DNA of 64,000 nucleotides from positions 1-64,000 of the forward strand of contig JAMLIC010000004.1 in the NCBI GenBank assembly GCA_023954375.1, given 5' to 3'. The notes below the pieces were generated by a model. The model did no database searches. It had not been told where the DNA came from and was given only the letters and a program-made list of their open reading frames with translations. Of the stretch, positions 63,216 to 64,000 are shown piece by piece. The stretch's first letter is position 1. Each line of letters begins with the position of its first letter. The DNA is from Planctomycetota bacterium. GTDB lineage: Bacteria; Planctomycetota; J058. The translations under genes were made by a program, and so were the position numbers.

Positions 63216-64000
63216 ATGATCGGTCCGGTGCCTTTGCTCGCCCCGCCCGCCGCTGCCATGCTCGCCCCCGGGGCGAGGTCGGCGGACGGAGGGCCGGTGG
63301 GCGAGGCGCAGGAGACGTCCGGGTCGGGCGCCCCGATCTACCGCCACCGCGAGCGCACCCGGCCGTTCCGGCCCGCCGAGGGCGATCCGGATGCGATCGA
63401 GGCGCTCCTCGACCACGTGGCCGCCCCGCTGGGCGCGCCTGCCTTCGTGTTCCACGAGGTCGCCTCGGACCTGGTGCACATCGACGTGCACGCCTTCCCG
63501 CCGCGCGAGGGGCGCGACTGGTGGACGCTCCTGACCACCGGCATGAGCGACCTGCCCATGAACACGCCGGGCGAGCTCGCGTCGCAGCGCTTCGCCGAGC
63601 TCATGCTCTGCCTGCCGCCCACCTGGCCCATGCCGGCGCCGGGCGCCCTGCTCGCGTCCGACGGCGACGACGAGCGCTGGGCCTGGCCGATCCGGTGGCT
63701 CAAGCTCCTGGCCCGCCTGCCGCACGAGTACTCGACCTGGCTCGGCCCCGGCCACACCGTCCCCAACGGCGATCCGCCGGCCCCGTTCGCCGAGGGCACC
63801 GACCTGTGCTGCATGCTGGTCATGGCGCCGGCCACGCTCGAGCCGGAGCTGTGGACGCTGCGCCGGCCGGGCAACCAGGTCCACATCTACGCGCTGTGGC
63901 CGCTCCACCGCGCCGAGATGGAGCTCAAGCTGGAGCGCGGCCTCGAGGCCCTCCTCGACCGGCTCGAGGCGCTCGCGCCCGACGGGCTGGCCGCGGCCGA
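63216..64000 (+). CDS. SUFU-domain protein, cut by the window end
   Basis: The open frame runs to the end of the window (261 codons so far). VHIDVHAFPPREG, TTGMSDLPMNTPGE, AELMLCLPPTWPM, WPIRWLKLLARLPHEYSTWL, then GPGHTVPNGDPP, is the conserved signature of bacterial suppressor-of-fused domains. In bacteria this domain is frequent among immunity proteins of polymorphic toxin systems, though many are orphans. No toxin gene is visible in this window. ATG 63216 has GAGGGG upstream; ATG 63258 is an alternative. The first 40 residues are disordered. Confidence 0.8.
   Translation, partial: MIGPVPLLAPPAAAMLAPGARSADGGPVGEAQETSGSGAPIYRHRERTRPFRPAEGDPDAIEALLDHVAAPLGAPAFVFHEVASDLVHIDVHAFPPREGRDWWTLLTTGMSDLPMNTPGELASQRFAELMLCLPPTWPMPAPGALLASDGDDERWAWPIRWLKLLARLPHEYSTWLGPGHTVPNGDPPAPFAEGTDLCCMLVMAPATLEPELWTLRRPGNQVHIYALWPLHRAEMELKLERGLEALLDRLEALAPDGLAAA

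Noticed and set aside
1..64000. CRISPR array
   Set aside because: The tandem repeats at 62299-62562 and 37996-38050 have no unique spacers between units, and no cas gene is present.

Overview
The window is very GC-rich DNA with tightly packed genes, many GTG starts, clear purine-rich ribosome-binding sites and frequent 1-10 base gene overlaps. A Tat-exported molybdoenzyme, Wza- and Wzc-like polysaccharide export proteins, lipoproteins and periplasmic lyases point to a Gram-negative bacterium from a high-GC lineage. Planctomycetota, Myxococcota or an uncultivated relative would all fit, but no gene here fixes the phylum and there is no rRNA. I saw no tRNA, CRISPR array or phage.

Layout. 0-9.2 kb is housekeeping: a phospholipid-type methyltransferase, an RMD1/DUF155 protein, a MacB/FtsX-like permease, type II NADH dehydrogenase, HU, a zinc-finger protein coupled to a DUF502 membrane protein, and a threonyl-tRNA synthetase without a TGS domain. 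9.5-15.6 kb is transport: a nucleoside transporter, an overlapping three-gene polar amino-acid ABC operon and an MFS exporter. 15.6-31.1 kb is mixed: a heparinase-type lyase, endonuclease III, zinc-ribbon and coiled-coil proteins, an amidohydrolase, a BtpA-like protein, two PH-domain membrane proteins and a Doc-like protein lacking the catalytic motif. 31.2-37.7 kb is a gamma-chaperone-alpha-beta operon for a periplasmic type II DMSO-reductase-family enzyme, closest in my reading to nitrite oxidoreductase. 38-54.7 kb is an exopolysaccharide locus: priming sugar transferase, WecG/TagA transferase, further glycosyltransferases, Wza and Wzc homologues, an epimerase and two C-methyltransferase-like proteins, with a DNA ligase between. 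54.7-57 kb pairs a coiled-coil protein with a MamK-like actin. 57-62.3 kb is an array of a dispersed repeat carrying two group II introns. The window ends with a peptidoglycan-binding protein and a truncated SUFU-domain gene.

The most unusual signal is a structured repeat of about 230 bp (family 1). Its isolated or leading copies begin at the stop codon of five unrelated genes (phospholipid-type methyltransferase, thrS, the Coa1-like gene, the beta subunit and the MamK-like gene), always in the gene's orientation. Its main stem shows paired base changes between copies. Two group II introns sit at the same internal position of this repeat. A second palindromic family (family 2) also abuts a stop codon and shares a short core with family 1. 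The other notable candidates are the MamK-like actin with its coiled-coil neighbour and the NXR-like operon.

The sequence from about 57.2 to 61.85 kb is full of small indels that differ between near-identical copies, so it may be poorly polished assembly; calls there are approximate.
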